This document shows positions 33,152 to 43,691 of a DNA stretch of 64,000 bases, piece by piece (the first letter of the stretch is position 1; each line of letters begins with the position of its first letter). The position numbers were made by a program, and so were the translations under genes. The stretch is from positions 1 through 64,000 of the forward strand of contig JAPOXR010000021.1 of NCBI GenBank assembly GCA_026706985.1, in the 5' to 3' direction. The DNA is from Paracoccaceae bacterium. GTDB lineage: Bacteria; Pseudomonadota; Alphaproteobacteria; Rhodobacterales; Rhodobacteraceae. The notes beneath the pieces are model-generated. The model saw only the letters and a list, made by a program, of their open reading frames with translations, did not search any database and was not told the DNA's origin.

Positions 33152-34702
33152 ATGATCATGCGGACCCCCGCTCCGCTGGCGCATAATTTCATCACCGTAG
33201 GAGTCTGGACGCTCGCAAGCCGGATTCTCGGATTTGTCCGGGATATTGTTCTTGCCGCCCTGCTCGGCGCAGGCCCGGTGGCGGAGGCCTTCCTTATCGC
33301 CTTCAGCCTGCCGAATATGTTTCGCAGGATTTTCGCCGAAGGTGCGTTCAACACCGCCTTCGTACCGATTTTTTCGAAAAAGCTCGAATCCGGTGAGGGC
33401 GCGGCTGAGTTCGCAAGCGAGGCATTCGCCACGTTGAGCGCATTCCTGATACTTTTCACATTGCTGGCGCAACTGGTGATGCCGGTTTTGGTGGTGGCGA
33501 TGGCAAGCGGTTTTCTGGGCGATTCCCGTTTCGAACTGGCGGTGATTTACGGCCGAATCGCCTTCCCGTACATATTGTTCATATCCTTGGCGGCGCTGCT
33601 TTCCGGTGTATTGAACTCCACCGGCCGTTTCGCTGCCGCAGCGGCCGCACCGACGCTTCTGAATGTGGCATTCATCGGCGCGCTGACCGGTGCCCATCTC
33701 GCCGAAATCGACCCCGGTCTCACCCTCGTCTGGACGGTCCCCATCGCCGGTGTGGGACAGTTTGCTCTGGTCTGGATCGCCGCTGCACGCGCCGGTTTTT
33801 TGATCCGCCTCCGACTGCCGTCCTTGTCGCCGGAGATGCGCCGCCTCGCCGTCATCGCCGCGCCGGCCGCCCTCGCCGGCGGTGTCGTGCAGGTCAATCT
33901 CCTCATCGGCCGGCAGGTTGCAAGCGTGTTTGAAGGGGCTGTGGCTTGGCTGAACTATGCCGACCGGCTGTACCAGCTGCCACTCGGGGTCGTCGGAATT
34001 GCCATCGGAATCGTGCTTCTGCCCGATCTTTCACGAAAACTCGAAAGCGGTGATGCCGCCGGCGCCCGCGCCGGCTATAGCCGGGCCGCCGAAACCGCGC
34101 TTGCCCTCGCGGTGCCGGCCGCCCTCGCGCTTGCCGTGATTCCGCTTCCCATCATAAGTATTCTGTTTGAACGCGGCCAATTCACACATGCGGACGCGCA
34201 GGCGACTGCCGCGGCTCTGGCCATCTATGCCGTCGGCCTGCCGGCTTTCGTGCTGCAGAAAGTCGTGCAACCCCTGTTCTTCGCCCGCCATGATACCCGA
34301 ACGCCGTTCAACTGCGCCGTTGCCGCACTGGCCATAAATGCCGTCGTCGCGGTCGGCCTGGCGTCACAGATGGGATTTCTGGCATCCGCTCTCGGCGCGA
34401 CAATCGCCGGTTGGTCGATGCTGATACTCCTCTGGTCGCAGGCGCGGAAATTCGGTGAGGCCGCGATGCCGGATGCCGGTTTCCGGCGTACATTGCCGAA
34501 AATTCTTCTCTCCGCGTTGATCATGGGTGGATGCCTGTGGCTGTTTTCCGAACTGACTTACGAATCCGTCGCCGCTTCACCGGTCAGATTTGTCTGGCTT
34601 GCCGGATTGGTCAGCGGCGGCATCGCCATTCATGGCGGCCTGCTCCATTTAACCGGTGCTGTCTCCATGGCGGAGATACGCCGGGCCCTGAGGCGGAATT
34701 GA
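33152..34702 (+). CDS. murJ: Lipid II flippase MurJ
   Basis: 516 residues, 14 membrane segments of the MOP exporter superfamily. MurJ moves lipid II across the inner membrane for peptidoglycan synthesis. The N-terminus VGVWTLASRILGFVRDIVLAALLG, PNMFRRIFAEGAFNTAFVPIF and GVVGIAIGIVLLPDLSR are near-diagnostic; ILFERGQFTHADA and a central RHDTRTPFNCAV also fit. Two ATGs (33152 and 33158) are possible starts. It lies just downstream of the LppC-like gene and converges with a rhomboid-like gene, six bases apart. Confidence 0.97.
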   Translation: MIMRTPAPLAHNFITVGVWTLASRILGFVRDIVLAALLGAGPVAEAFLIAFSLPNMFRRIFAEGAFNTAFVPIFSKKLESGEGAAEFASEAFATLSAFLILFTLLAQLVMPVLVVAMASGFLGDSRFELAVIYGRIAFPYILFISLAALLSGVLNSTGRFAAAAAAPTLLNVAFIGALTGAHLAEIDPGLTLVWTVPIAGVGQFALVWIAAARAGFLIRLRLPSLSPEMRRLAVIAAPAALAGGVVQVNLLIGRQVASVFEGAVAWLNYADRLYQLPLGVVGIAIGIVLLPDLSRKLESGDAAGARAGYSRAAETALALAVPAALALAVIPLPIISILFERGQFTHADAQATAAALAIYAVGLPAFVLQKVVQPLFFARHDTRTPFNCAVAALAINAVVAVGLASQMGFLASALGATIAGWSMLILLWSQARKFGEAAMPDAGFRRTLPKILLSALIMGGCLWLFSELTYESVAASPVRFVWLAGLVSGGIAIHGGLLHLTGAVSMAEIRRALRRN

Positions 34703-34708
34703 CTTCGC

Positions 34709-35413
34709 TCAGTTCCGCAGCAGCCGCGCCAACCCGGACCGTATGGCGCTCAGGCTGCCCGAAACCACGGCCAGCGAAATCAACAACCCGACGGCAAATC
34801 CGACCGCGTGCGCCGACCAGTATCCCGGAATTCCAACGGCGACATCCTGAACCAGCTTCAGACCCATGAGGAAAAATGGAAATGCCACCATGGCGGGGGT
34901 TGCGGCAGGATTTTCCCGCCCATGCATCATCAACAGTAAACCGCCGAGCAAGCCAAGAATTCCCAGATATCCGGGCGTGGCACCGAGCAACGGAAACTCG
35001 CTTCCGGGCAGCAATGCGAAACCCAATGCGCCAGCCGCGGATGCCAGGAAAAAGGTCGTGGGCAGCAGCATTGCATGCACCAATCTGCAAAGCAGGCTGC
35101 CGAGGACAAGAATGAATACCACACTGAAGAGACTGTGGATAAAATTCAGGTGGATGAAGGGAAATGTCACCAGGCGCAGCGAAGCGGAATCGAAAATGAA
35201 ACCGAGTTCAAACTGAGTGCGGAACAGTTGAGAGTCGAAGCTGAGGGCCTTCACCGCCTCCACCCGCGGATAGGCGAGTTGTGGAATCTCCCATAGGTTG
35301 AGTTCAAGAACCGCCAGAATGACCTCAACGGCACCGACGGCCGCCGCCAACAGCAGCACCGTCGCCGGAACCCGCCCGAACACCGGCTCGTGCCCGAAAC
35401 GATTAATCATCAA
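34709..35413 (-). CDS. Rhomboid-like intramembrane protein lacking the catalytic serine
   Basis: 234 residues with six or seven membrane segments. The rhomboid frame is visible: ASLRLVTFPFIHLNFIHSLFSV in the region of the usual RxxTxxFxH motif, LLGATPGYLGILGLL where active enzymes have GxSG, and SAHAVGFAVGLL in the last helix. The serine position carries Thr146 and the catalytic His is kept at 202. With Thr instead of Ser the protein may be a pseudoprotease; a residual Thr-based activity is not excluded. Similar serine-less rhomboids are, to my knowledge, frequent in Rhodobacterales. It converges with murJ. Confidence 0.82.
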   Translation of the reverse strand: MMINRFGHEPVFGRVPATVLLLAAAVGAVEVILAVLELNLWEIPQLAYPRVEAVKALSFDSQLFRTQFELGFIFDSASLRLVTFPFIHLNFIHSLFSVVFILVLGSLLCRLVHAMLLPTTFFLASAAGALGFALLPGSEFPLLGATPGYLGILGLLGGLLLMMHGRENPAATPAMVAFPFFLMGLKLVQDVAVGIPGYWSAHAVGFAVGLLISLAVVSGSLSAIRSGLARLLRN

Positions 35414-35434
35414 GATACCGCCGTTTGACCGGCT

Positions 35435-35686
35435 TCAACCGCCCTTGAGGCGCTGCATCAGCACCACCTCACTGTCCCGAGCGACGCTTTCATTCAGTCC
35501 GGATGCGATGATCCTGCCGTCGACCGACATGGAAACCCCCCGGTCGATATGTGGTTTCAGTGCCGGATATTGCTCAACCAACCCCTTCAGAACCCCGCCG
35601 ACAGTATTGGCATCCACAACCACAACAGCATTTTCATCCGCGAATCGGCGCAGGCTGGCCCAAAGCACAACCTCAACCAACCGCAT
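35435..35686 (-). CDS. MoaD/ThiS family small sulfur-carrier-like protein
   Basis: 83 residues with the ubiquitin-like beta-grasp layout and the C-terminal RLKGG that, in MoaD, is adenylated by MoeB and thiocarboxylated. Strands: RLVEVVLWASLRRFADENAVVVV, then SMSVDGRIIASGLNESVARDSEVVLMQRL (broken here: GRIIASG, SEVVLM). Its start overlaps the molybdenum hydroxylase large-subunit gene by 14 bp, so it belongs to that operon. It could be a dedicated MoaD or serve maturation of the Mo cofactor of this enzyme. A second, standard moaD may lie elsewhere. Confidence 0.86.
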   Translation of the reverse strand: MRLVEVVLWASLRRFADENAVVVVDANTVGGVLKGLVEQYPALKPHIDRGVSMSVDGRIIASGLNESVARDSEVVLMQRLKGG

Positions 35687-37922
35687 TCTCCTGAATCGCC
35701 TTCAGCAGCCGGGGCGGCGACATCGGAAGATGCGTCATACGCACATCGGCCGCATTCGAGACCGCATTGGCGATGGCTGCGAGCGGCGGACAGATGGAAG
35801 TCTCACCGACGCCCCGCACGCCATAGGGATGGCCCGGATTCGGAACCTCTACAATGACAGTGTCAATGAAGGGAAGGTCGGATGCGACCGGCACCCGGTA
35901 ATCCAGAAAGCCCGGATTCTGCAGCCGTCCATCTTCCCCATAGACATACTCCTCATTCAGCGCCCATCCGATTCCCTGGGCCGCACCGCCCTGGAACTGA
36001 CCTTCGACATAGGATGGATGGATGGCCTTGCCGGCATCCTGAACAACTGTGTAACGCGTCACCTTCGCGGCACCGGTTTCCCTGTCGACCTCGGCATCGA
36101 CGATATGGGTTGCGAAACTGACCCCCGCCCCCTGCGGTGTGATTTCGAAATGCCCGGCAATCGGGCCGCCGGTGGCGCCCATATTCGAGGCGATTTCCGC
36201 CAGACTCAATGGCTCGAATTCGCCGGCATTCGGACCCGATGGTTTCGCATGCCCATCCTGCCAATAGACCGCTTCCCGGTCGATGCCCCATTGCTGCGCC
36301 GCGCGATGGCAAAGCTTGTCAATCGTGTCACGCGCCGCTTCAATCGTCGCCAGCCCGGACGCATAGGTCACGCGGCTTCCATGCGAGATGTCATTATAGC
36401 CGAGACTCCCTGTGTCAGCGACGGTGGTGCGGACATTTTCATACGGGATGCCGAGTTCCTCAGCCGCCATCTGGCACATCGAGGCGCGCGAGCCGCCGAT
36501 ATCCGGCGTGCCGACCGACAGCGACACGGTTCCGTCATATGACAAGGCCAGCGAAACCGAGGTTTCTCCGGAATGGTTGAACCAGAATCCGCATGAGATC
36601 CCGCGTCCCTGCCCCGGTTCCAATGGCGCCGTGAAATGCGGATGGGCTTTCGCCGCCTCAAGAGTCTCAATCAATCCGATGCGCCTGTATTTCGGCCCGA
36701 ATGCAGCGCGCGCACCTTCCTTGGCCGCGTTCATAAGACGCACTTCAATCGGGTCAAGGCCGAGCGAATTGCACAATTCATCAATCACACTTTCCACCGC
36801 GAATGCGCCCATCGGTGATCCCGGCGCACGGTAAGCCGCCTGTTTCGGCCGGTTACACATGACATCCCAGCCAACGCTCTTCACATTCTCCAAATCATAG
36901 GGAGCAAAGGCGCACATCGCCGCAAATTCCATCGGCGCCGATGGAAATGCGCCACCCTGCAGCCTGAATTCGCCTTGTGCAGCGGTGATTTTGCCGTCCC
37001 GGCGCATCCCGATCCTCACATCCATGGAGGCCGAGGAAGTCGGACCTGTGGCACGGAACACCTCTTCCCGGCCCATGACGATCTTCACCGGACGATTCGC
37101 CTTTCTCGACAGGGCGAGGGCAACAGGTTCAATGAACACAGTCGTCTTGCCGCCGAATCCGCCGCCGATTTCAGAGGCGGTTACCCGCAGTTGGCTCGCA
37201 TCGATGGCTACCAGTTTGGCGCAGACCCGCGCGGCAGCGAAATGCCCCTGAGTGCAGCACCATAATTCGCCTTTGCCGTCCGGGCCCAGCTGCGCCAGAC
37301 AGGCGTGCGGTTCGATATAGCCCTGATGCGTCGCCTCGGTGCGGAAGGACCGCTCCACGGTCAGGTCCGCCTGTGCAAATCCGGCCTCGACATCGCCATG
37401 CCCATTCTCGTGGAACCGGACAATGTTAGGATGCATGCCTTCGGGCACGGTTTCATCCGCGGCACCCTCACGGATAACCGGAGCGCCCGGTTTCATCGCT
37501 TCGTCGACATCGGTGACAAATGGCAACTGCTCATACCGGACTTCGATGAGCCTTAGCGCATCCCTCGCCGCCAGGGCGGAGGTCGCCGCAACCGCGGCCA
37601 CGGCATGCCCGTCATACAGGACCCGGTCGCCGGCCATTACGTTTTCGAGGATGTTCCAATCCTCATCCTCCAACCCTTCGGCAAAATCGGCACGCGTCAC
37701 GATCGCTTTCACCGTAGGATCGGCGGCGGCGCGGCTGGTGTCTATCGAGACAATCCGGGCATGCGGATGCGGAGACCTGAGAATGGCCCCGTGCAGCATA
37801 CCCGGCGCATATGCGTCAGCGCCGAACCGCGCCCTGCCGGTCACCTTATCCACCCCGTCCGGCCTGACGGGACGGGTTCCCACGACTCGAAAATCCCTGA
37901 TTTCGGCTCCATCCAGCGCCAT
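35673..37922 (-). CDS. Molybdenum hydroxylase large subunit (xanthine dehydrogenase / CoxL family)
   Basis: 749 residues from ATG 37922, supported by GGAGG eight bases upstream; a longer frame reaches into the small-subunit gene and is not real. Molybdopterin-cytosine-dinucleotide-type large subunit: DFRVVGTRPVRPDGVDKVTGRARFGAD at the start, EIGGGFGGKT, CNRPKQAAYRAPGSPMGAF, and the catalytic glutamate at 707 in RGVGET. The CO-dehydrogenase form I motif AYxCSFR is absent (AYRAPGSP instead), so it is not a form I CO dehydrogenase; a purine, aldehyde or N-heterocycle substrate is likelier. Operon: FAD subunit, 2Fe-2S subunit, this subunit, MoaD-like protein. Confidence 0.92.
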   Translation of the reverse strand: MALDGAEIRDFRVVGTRPVRPDGVDKVTGRARFGADAYAPGMLHGAILRSPHPHARIVSIDTSRAAADPTVKAIVTRADFAEGLEDEDWNILENVMAGDRVLYDGHAVAAVAATSALAARDALRLIEVRYEQLPFVTDVDEAMKPGAPVIREGAADETVPEGMHPNIVRFHENGHGDVEAGFAQADLTVERSFRTEATHQGYIEPHACLAQLGPDGKGELWCCTQGHFAAARVCAKLVAIDASQLRVTASEIGGGFGGKTTVFIEPVALALSRKANRPVKIVMGREEVFRATGPTSSASMDVRIGMRRDGKITAAQGEFRLQGGAFPSAPMEFAAMCAFAPYDLENVKSVGWDVMCNRPKQAAYRAPGSPMGAFAVESVIDELCNSLGLDPIEVRLMNAAKEGARAAFGPKYRRIGLIETLEAAKAHPHFTAPLEPGQGRGISCGFWFNHSGETSVSLALSYDGTVSLSVGTPDIGGSRASMCQMAAEELGIPYENVRTTVADTGSLGYNDISHGSRVTYASGLATIEAARDTIDKLCHRAAQQWGIDREAVYWQDGHAKPSGPNAGEFEPLSLAEIASNMGATGGPIAGHFEITPQGAGVSFATHIVDAEVDRETGAAKVTRYTVVQDAGKAIHPSYVEGQFQGGAAQGIGWALNEEYVYGEDGRLQNPGFLDYRVPVASDLPFIDTVIVEVPNPGHPYGVRGVGETSICPPLAAIANAVSNAADVRMTHLPMSPPRLLKAIQENAVG

Positions 37923-37923
37923 T

Positions 37924-38403
37924 TCATGTCCTCCGCATTTCGACCGCGGCATCTTTGACCGCGCGCACGATTTTGTCATATCCCGTGCACCGGCACAGGT
38001 TACCCGCCAGCCAATATCTGATCTCGCTGTCCGATGGGTCCGGAATCCTCTCAAGCAAGGCTTTCGCGGCCACCAGGATTCCGGGGGTGCAGATGCCGCA
38101 TTGCAGCGCCGCATGCTGCAGAAACTGCGATTGCAGCGGATGCAGCGTTTCCCCGTCAGCCATGCCCTCAATGGTATCAATCCGCTTTCCTTCGGCTTCG
38201 GCGGCCAAGACCAGACAGGAGCAAACCAAATCCCCATCCAGCAGAATTGAACAGGCTCCGCAATCGCCGGTGCCGCAGCCTTCCTTCGCGCCGGTCAGGG
38301 ACAGGCGGTCACGCAGCGCATCCAGGAGCGATTCACGCGGATCGCAGAGATACTCAACCGGATCCCCATTCACCTCGGCCTTGACATGTTTCATTTCCAT
38401 CAT
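37924..38403 (-). CDS. Molybdenum hydroxylase small subunit, (2Fe-2S) type (CoxS-like)
   Basis: 159 residues. Two iron-sulfur cluster sets are intact: the plant-ferredoxin-like CGTGDCGACSILLDG with a further Cys in VCSCL, and the alpha-helical set CGICTPG...CRCTGYDKIV. It relays electrons from the molybdenum centre to FAD. Starts at 38403 or 38400 (ATGATG) overlap the stop of the FAD subunit gene, so translation is coupled; its stop lies one base before the large-subunit ATG. The order medium-small-large is a common variant of these operons. Confidence 0.95.
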   Translation of the reverse strand: MMEMKHVKAEVNGDPVEYLCDPRESLLDALRDRLSLTGAKEGCGTGDCGACSILLDGDLVCSCLVLAAEAEGKRIDTIEGMADGETLHPLQSQFLQHAALQCGICTPGILVAAKALLERIPDPSDSEIRYWLAGNLCRCTGYDKIVRAVKDAAVEMRRT

Positions 38404-39260
38404 TCCCTACCTGCCCTGTTATAGGCGATGACCGCCGCTCTGCGGCCAAGAACCCCGGCCACATCGGTTCTGAATTCGACCGTTCCCCGCTTATCGTCGA
38501 TCGGGCGGCAGGCGGCGGAACAGGCCGCAGACATCCGGTCCAGTGCCGGGCTGTCCATCTGCGATCCAACGAGTGCCGCCGCCGCCTCCGGTACTGACAA
38601 TACTGTCGGCGCAACCGCACCCAGCGCCACGCTGGCTTCAGCGACCCGGTCACCATTCAGAGACAGGTTAACCGCACATCCGACAACAGCGATATCCATT
38701 TCCGTCCGCGGTATGAATCGAAGATAGGCGTCGGCGGCGGCGGCGCGGCGCGGCGGCAGATGCAGCGCAGTGATGATTTCACCCTTGGCCAGGCTGTTCC
38801 GTCCGGGGCCCACGGGAATCTCGGACACACCCACTTCCCGCTCCCCTTGCGGGCCGGCTATGCTAACCCGGGCAGCGGCCGCGAAAAGCGCCGGCACAAC
38901 GTCTGCCGCCGGCGAACCATTGCAGAGATTTCCGATTAAACTCGCTCTTCCCTGGATCTGCGTCGATCCGATTAACTCCATGGCTTCAACAACACCCGGC
39001 CAGTCGCTGCGCAGTTCAGCAACCTCGCCGATCCGAATTCCCGGCACCGCGGCACCGATAGTCCACCCGCCATCGTTATTGCGTGCCACATCAAGCATGC
39101 CGGGAATGTTCTTCACATCAATGATTATGTCGGGCGTGTGCATCCCGGACCTGAGTTGAACCAGCACATCCGTCCCGCCGGCCAGAAACCGCACACTGCC
39201 TGACGCTGCATGTGCGCTGCCGACAGCTTCGCTGATCGTCGCCGGTGCCACATAGTCCAT
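38400..39260 (-). CDS. Molybdenum hydroxylase medium subunit, FAD-binding (CoxM-like)
   Basis: 286 residues. FAD-binding family with VRFLAGGTDVLVQLRSG (about 23-39), STQIQGRASLIGNLCNGSPAAD (about 98-119; quoted pieces: TQIQGRASLIGNLCNG), and a C-terminal CO-dehydrogenase flavoprotein domain with ASVALGAVAPTVL. It passes electrons from the 2Fe-2S subunit to the final acceptor. GGAGGGA seven bases before the ATG makes this the probable first gene and strongest translation start of the operon. Divergent from an M24 protein gene with 196 bp between. Confidence 0.95.
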   Translation of the reverse strand: MDYVAPATISEAVGSAHAASGSVRFLAGGTDVLVQLRSGMHTPDIIIDVKNIPGMLDVARNNDGGWTIGAAVPGIRIGEVAELRSDWPGVVEAMELIGSTQIQGRASLIGNLCNGSPAADVVPALFAAAARVSIAGPQGEREVGVSEIPVGPGRNSLAKGEIITALHLPPRRAAAADAYLRFIPRTEMDIAVVGCAVNLSLNGDRVAEASVALGAVAPTVLSVPEAAAALVGSQMDSPALDRMSAACSAACRPIDDKRGTVEFRTDVAGVLGRRAAVIAYNRAGRE

Positions 39261-39456
39261 CCGCCGATCCCTCCAAAAACAATTTCATCCGTTGCCGGCT
39301 GCATAAAGTATTTCAACTGCATTTTGAATTACCAAATTCCGGCCGGCGGAACTTGCAGAACCGATCGCTTTCGTCGCCGAAGCCCTTGCCGTCCTCTCCC
39401 AGTTGATTGATTAAGGCCTATGGCCGACGGCGAAGCAGATTTTGAAGGGAAACGAT

Positions 39457-40602
39457 ATGATTCATTTTTCGGCTGCGGAAATGGCCGCCCGACGGACCCG
39501 CTTGGAGAACGAACTCGAAAAGCGCGGTCTCGATGGCATTCTGTGCTTCGCCCAGGAAAGTATGTACTGGCTGACCGGTTACGATACTTTCGGCTTTTGT
39601 TTCTTCCAATGTCTGGTCGTCGGCGGCGCCGAACCGGTTCTCCTTACCCGGTCGGCGGATAATCTGCAGGCACGGATTACCTCGAATATTTCCGACATCA
39701 GAATCTGGGTGGATGATGACAGGGCGGAGCCGGCGCAGGAGTTAGCGGCACTTGTCAGGGAACTCGGACTTGCCGGAAAGCGGCTTGGTATTGAACTGGA
39801 CACACACGGGCTTACGGCGAAAAATTATATCCGCCTGCGGGAAGCCATGCAGGGGGTGGCGGAACTCGTCGACGCATCGGATCTGTTTTCCAGACTGCGG
39901 CTTATCAAATCCGCCGAGGAGCTGGATTACGTCAAACGCGCCGCCGAACTGGCCGATGATGCTCTGGACGCGGCCAAAGAGCTGATACGCCCGGAATGTG
40001 ACGAAGGCGATCTTCTTGCCGCTATGCAGGGCGCGGTTTTCCGTGGCGGTGGAGATTATCCCGGCAATGAGTATATTATCGGGTCCGGGGAGAACGCCCT
40101 CCTGGTGCGTTACGCGGCCGGCACCCGGAAACTGAGTCGGCGTGATCAGTTGACGCTCGAATGGGCCGGCACCTACCGCCACTATCATGCGGCGATGATG
40201 CGGACGGCAATCACCGGTGAGCCATCGCCTCTCCATGTCAGGATGCACAAAGCGGTGACGGAAGCGTTATTGGCCTCTGAAGAGGCGCTCCGCCCGGGCA
40301 ACCGCATGCAGGCGGTGTTCGATGCCCATGCGAACAGTCTCGATGCGGCCGGCTTCAATTCCGCCAGGCTCAATGCCTGCGGTTATTCGCTCGGCGCGCG
40401 TTTCACCCCGACATGGATGGAACATGAAATGTTCCGCAAGGGTGCGGCCACAGTAATGCATCCCGGCATGGTGATGTTCATTCACATCATTCTGGTTGAC
40501 GGCGGGACCGGCATGGCAATGACAACCGGAAGAACATCGGTTCTGACAGAGACCGGTTCGGAGAACCTGTCGCGTCACGATCTCGCGATGATCTGCGGAT
40601 GA
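39457..40602 (+). CDS. M24-fold (pita-bread) hydrolase, ectoine hydrolase DoeA-like, without metal ligands
   Basis: 381 residues from ATG 39457, after GAAGGGA. The creatinase/prolidase layout is clear, but the five metal ligands of aminopeptidases are replaced: LEWAGTYRHYHAAMMRT (233-250) where Asp..Asp is expected, GYSLGARFTPTWMEH (309-323) instead of the GHG motif, and GMVMFIHII (337-345) in place of GMxxxxEP. The same substitutions and the phrases YRHYHA, CGYSLG and PTW.E resemble DoeA, which opens the ectoine ring, and creatinase, both metal-free. A ring-opening or amidine hydrolysis role is therefore more likely than peptidase. Divergent from the molybdenum hydroxylase operon. Confidence 0.85.
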   Translation: MIHFSAAEMAARRTRLENELEKRGLDGILCFAQESMYWLTGYDTFGFCFFQCLVVGGAEPVLLTRSADNLQARITSNISDIRIWVDDDRAEPAQELAALVRELGLAGKRLGIELDTHGLTAKNYIRLREAMQGVAELVDASDLFSRLRLIKSAEELDYVKRAAELADDALDAAKELIRPECDEGDLLAAMQGAVFRGGGDYPGNEYIIGSGENALLVRYAAGTRKLSRRDQLTLEWAGTYRHYHAAMMRTAITGEPSPLHVRMHKAVTEALLASEEALRPGNRMQAVFDAHANSLDAAGFNSARLNACGYSLGARFTPTWMEHEMFRKGAATVMHPGMVMFIHIILVDGGTGMAMTTGRTSVLTETGSENLSRHDLAMICG

Positions 40603-40652
40603 GTAAACGGGGCGACACGCTTACAAATTACCGGCTGGGGCGGGATTGAGGC

Positions 40653-41597
40653 ATGGCGGAAAACAGGCATGTGCGGCTTTTGATAATCGGTTCCGGACCT
40701 ACCGGTTACACCGCTGCCATTTACGGTGCCCGGGCGATGCTGGAACCGGTCTTGATTCAGGGCATTCAGCCCGGCGGTCAGCTCACCATCACCACCGATG
40801 TCGAGAACTGGCCGGGTGAGAAAAATATCCAGGGACCGGATCTGATGTTGCGTATGGAAGAGCATGCGCGCGCCGCGGGCGCGGAAGTCCTGACCGACCA
40901 TGTGGCTCAAATTGACACCTCGCGGAAACCCATCCGGGTGCGGAGTGATGCCGGCGGCAGCTTCACCTGTGACGCGCTTATTCTCGCGACCGGCGCCCAG
41001 GCGCGGTGGCTCGGGCTGCCATCCGAGGACAAATATAAGGGATTCGGCGTTTCCGCCTGCGCCACCTGCGATGGATTCTTCTTCCGCGGCCATGACATTG
41101 CCGTGGTCGGTGGTGGCAACACCGCCGTGGAGGAAGCGCTTTTCCTCACCCGCTTTGCCAACTCGGTCACACTGATCCACCGCCGCGACAGCCTGCGGGC
41201 GGAAAAAATCCTGCAGCGGCGGTTGTTCGAAAACACCGGGATCGAACCGCTTTGGAATCACACGGTGACAGAAATTCTCGGCACCGATGATCCGAAATCA
41301 GTCACCGGGGTCCGGGTCCGGGACGTGCGTACAGAAGACGAGACGGTTCTGCAGCGCACCGGCCTGTTCGTGGCGATCGGCCATATACCCGCCTCGGAAC
41401 TGGTAGCCGGACAGGTCGAAACCCGCTCCGGCGGTTATGTGGTCACCGAATCCGGCAGCACAAAAACTTCCGTGCCCGGTGTGTTCGCCGCCGGCGATCT
41501 GGTGGACAGCGTGTATCGGCAGGCTGTCACCTCAGCCGGCATGGGCTGTATGGCGGCTTTGGACGCGGAAAAATATCTGGCTGAACTGAATGCGTAA
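40653..41597 (+). CDS. trxB: Thioredoxin reductase
   Basis: 314 residues. FAD/NADPH disulfide reductase that keeps thioredoxin reduced. FAD loop IGSGPTGYTAAIYGARA (12-28), redox pair CATC at 136-139 (ACATCDGFFFRG), NADPH motif VVGGGNTAVEEALFL and the C-terminal GVFAAGDLVDSVYRQAVTSAGMGCMAA (shown as GVFAAGDLVD and SAGMGCMAA). Normal length. Encoded 50 bp downstream of the M24-fold gene on the same strand and convergent with groEL. Confidence 0.97.
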   Translation: MAENRHVRLLIIGSGPTGYTAAIYGARAMLEPVLIQGIQPGGQLTITTDVENWPGEKNIQGPDLMLRMEEHARAAGAEVLTDHVAQIDTSRKPIRVRSDAGGSFTCDALILATGAQARWLGLPSEDKYKGFGVSACATCDGFFFRGHDIAVVGGGNTAVEEALFLTRFANSVTLIHRRDSLRAEKILQRRLFENTGIEPLWNHTVTEILGTDDPKSVTGVRVRDVRTEDETVLQRTGLFVAIGHIPASELVAGQVETRSGGYVVTESGSTKTSVPGVFAAGDLVDSVYRQAVTSAGMGCMAALDAEKYLAELNA

Positions 41598-41614
41598 GCC
41601 GTAGCGGTCGCCGA

Positions 41615-41640
41615 CAAAAAAAGGGGGCGGATGCCCCCTT
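41615..41640 (-). terminator. Intrinsic terminator of groESL
   Basis: Read on the minus strand, the sequence is AAGGGGGC-ATCC-GCCCCCTT followed by a run of T: an 8-bp stem with a 4-base loop, about 27 bp after the groEL stop. On the plus strand the stem is followed by CCATAAAC, so it works only for groEL, or weakly for trxB. Confidence 0.88.
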
Positions 41641-41666
41641 CCATAAACTTTCCGATAAACGGGCGC

Positions 41667-43331
<1,665 letters not shown>

Positions 43332-43350
43332 TTATGCTTGCGGTCCGGAC

Positions 43351-43638
43351 TCAGCTGATGATGCCGAGTACGTCGCTTTCCTTCATGATCAGAAGTTCTT
43401 CACCATCGACGGTGACCTCTGTGCCTGACCATTTGCCAAACAGCACCCGATCGCCCTTTTTCACACCCATGGGAATGAGTTCACCGGAATCCTTACGCGC
43501 ACCTTCGCCGCAGGCAATCACTTCGCCTTCAGCGGGTTTTTCTTTCGCGGAATCCGGGATGATCAGGCCACCTTTGGTCTTTTCATCGCCCTCTATCCGA
43601 CGGACAAGCACTCTGTCGTGCAATGGAGTAAATGCCAT
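43351..43638 (-). CDS. groS: Co-chaperonin GroES (Cpn10)
   Basis: 95 residues from ATG 43638; AAGGAG lies eight bases before it, so a GTG two codons upstream is not used. The lid of the GroEL cavity: [20 protein letters not shown], the mobile loop region [15 protein letters not shown], and the C-terminal end with [12 protein letters not shown]. First gene of groES-groEL. Confidence 0.97.
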   Translation of the reverse strand: MAFTPLHDRVLVRRIEGDEKTKGGLIIPDSAKEKPAEGEVIACGEGARKDSGELIPMGVKKGDRVLFGKWSGTEVTVDGEELLIMKESDVLGIIS

Positions 43639-43691
43639 GAACACGCTCCTTGATTTGCATTCTGATAAGTTTCAGGTGGTAAAAATTCCTG

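Noticed and set aside
35673..38237. Large-subunit gene starting at 38237 (854 codons)
   Set aside because: The extra 105 residues lie inside the small-subunit gene in another frame; ATG 37922 has a ribosome site and the conserved N-terminus.
37339..38250. Open frame of 303 codons on the plus strand across the molybdenum hydroxylase genes
   Set aside because: It is antisense to the large- and small-subunit genes with intact cofactor motifs and has no recognisable family.
35673..39260. Aerobic CO dehydrogenase (CoxMSL)
   Set aside because: Subunit order fits, but the large subunit has AYRAPGSP instead of the form I AYxCSFR loop, so CO oxidation cannot be claimed.
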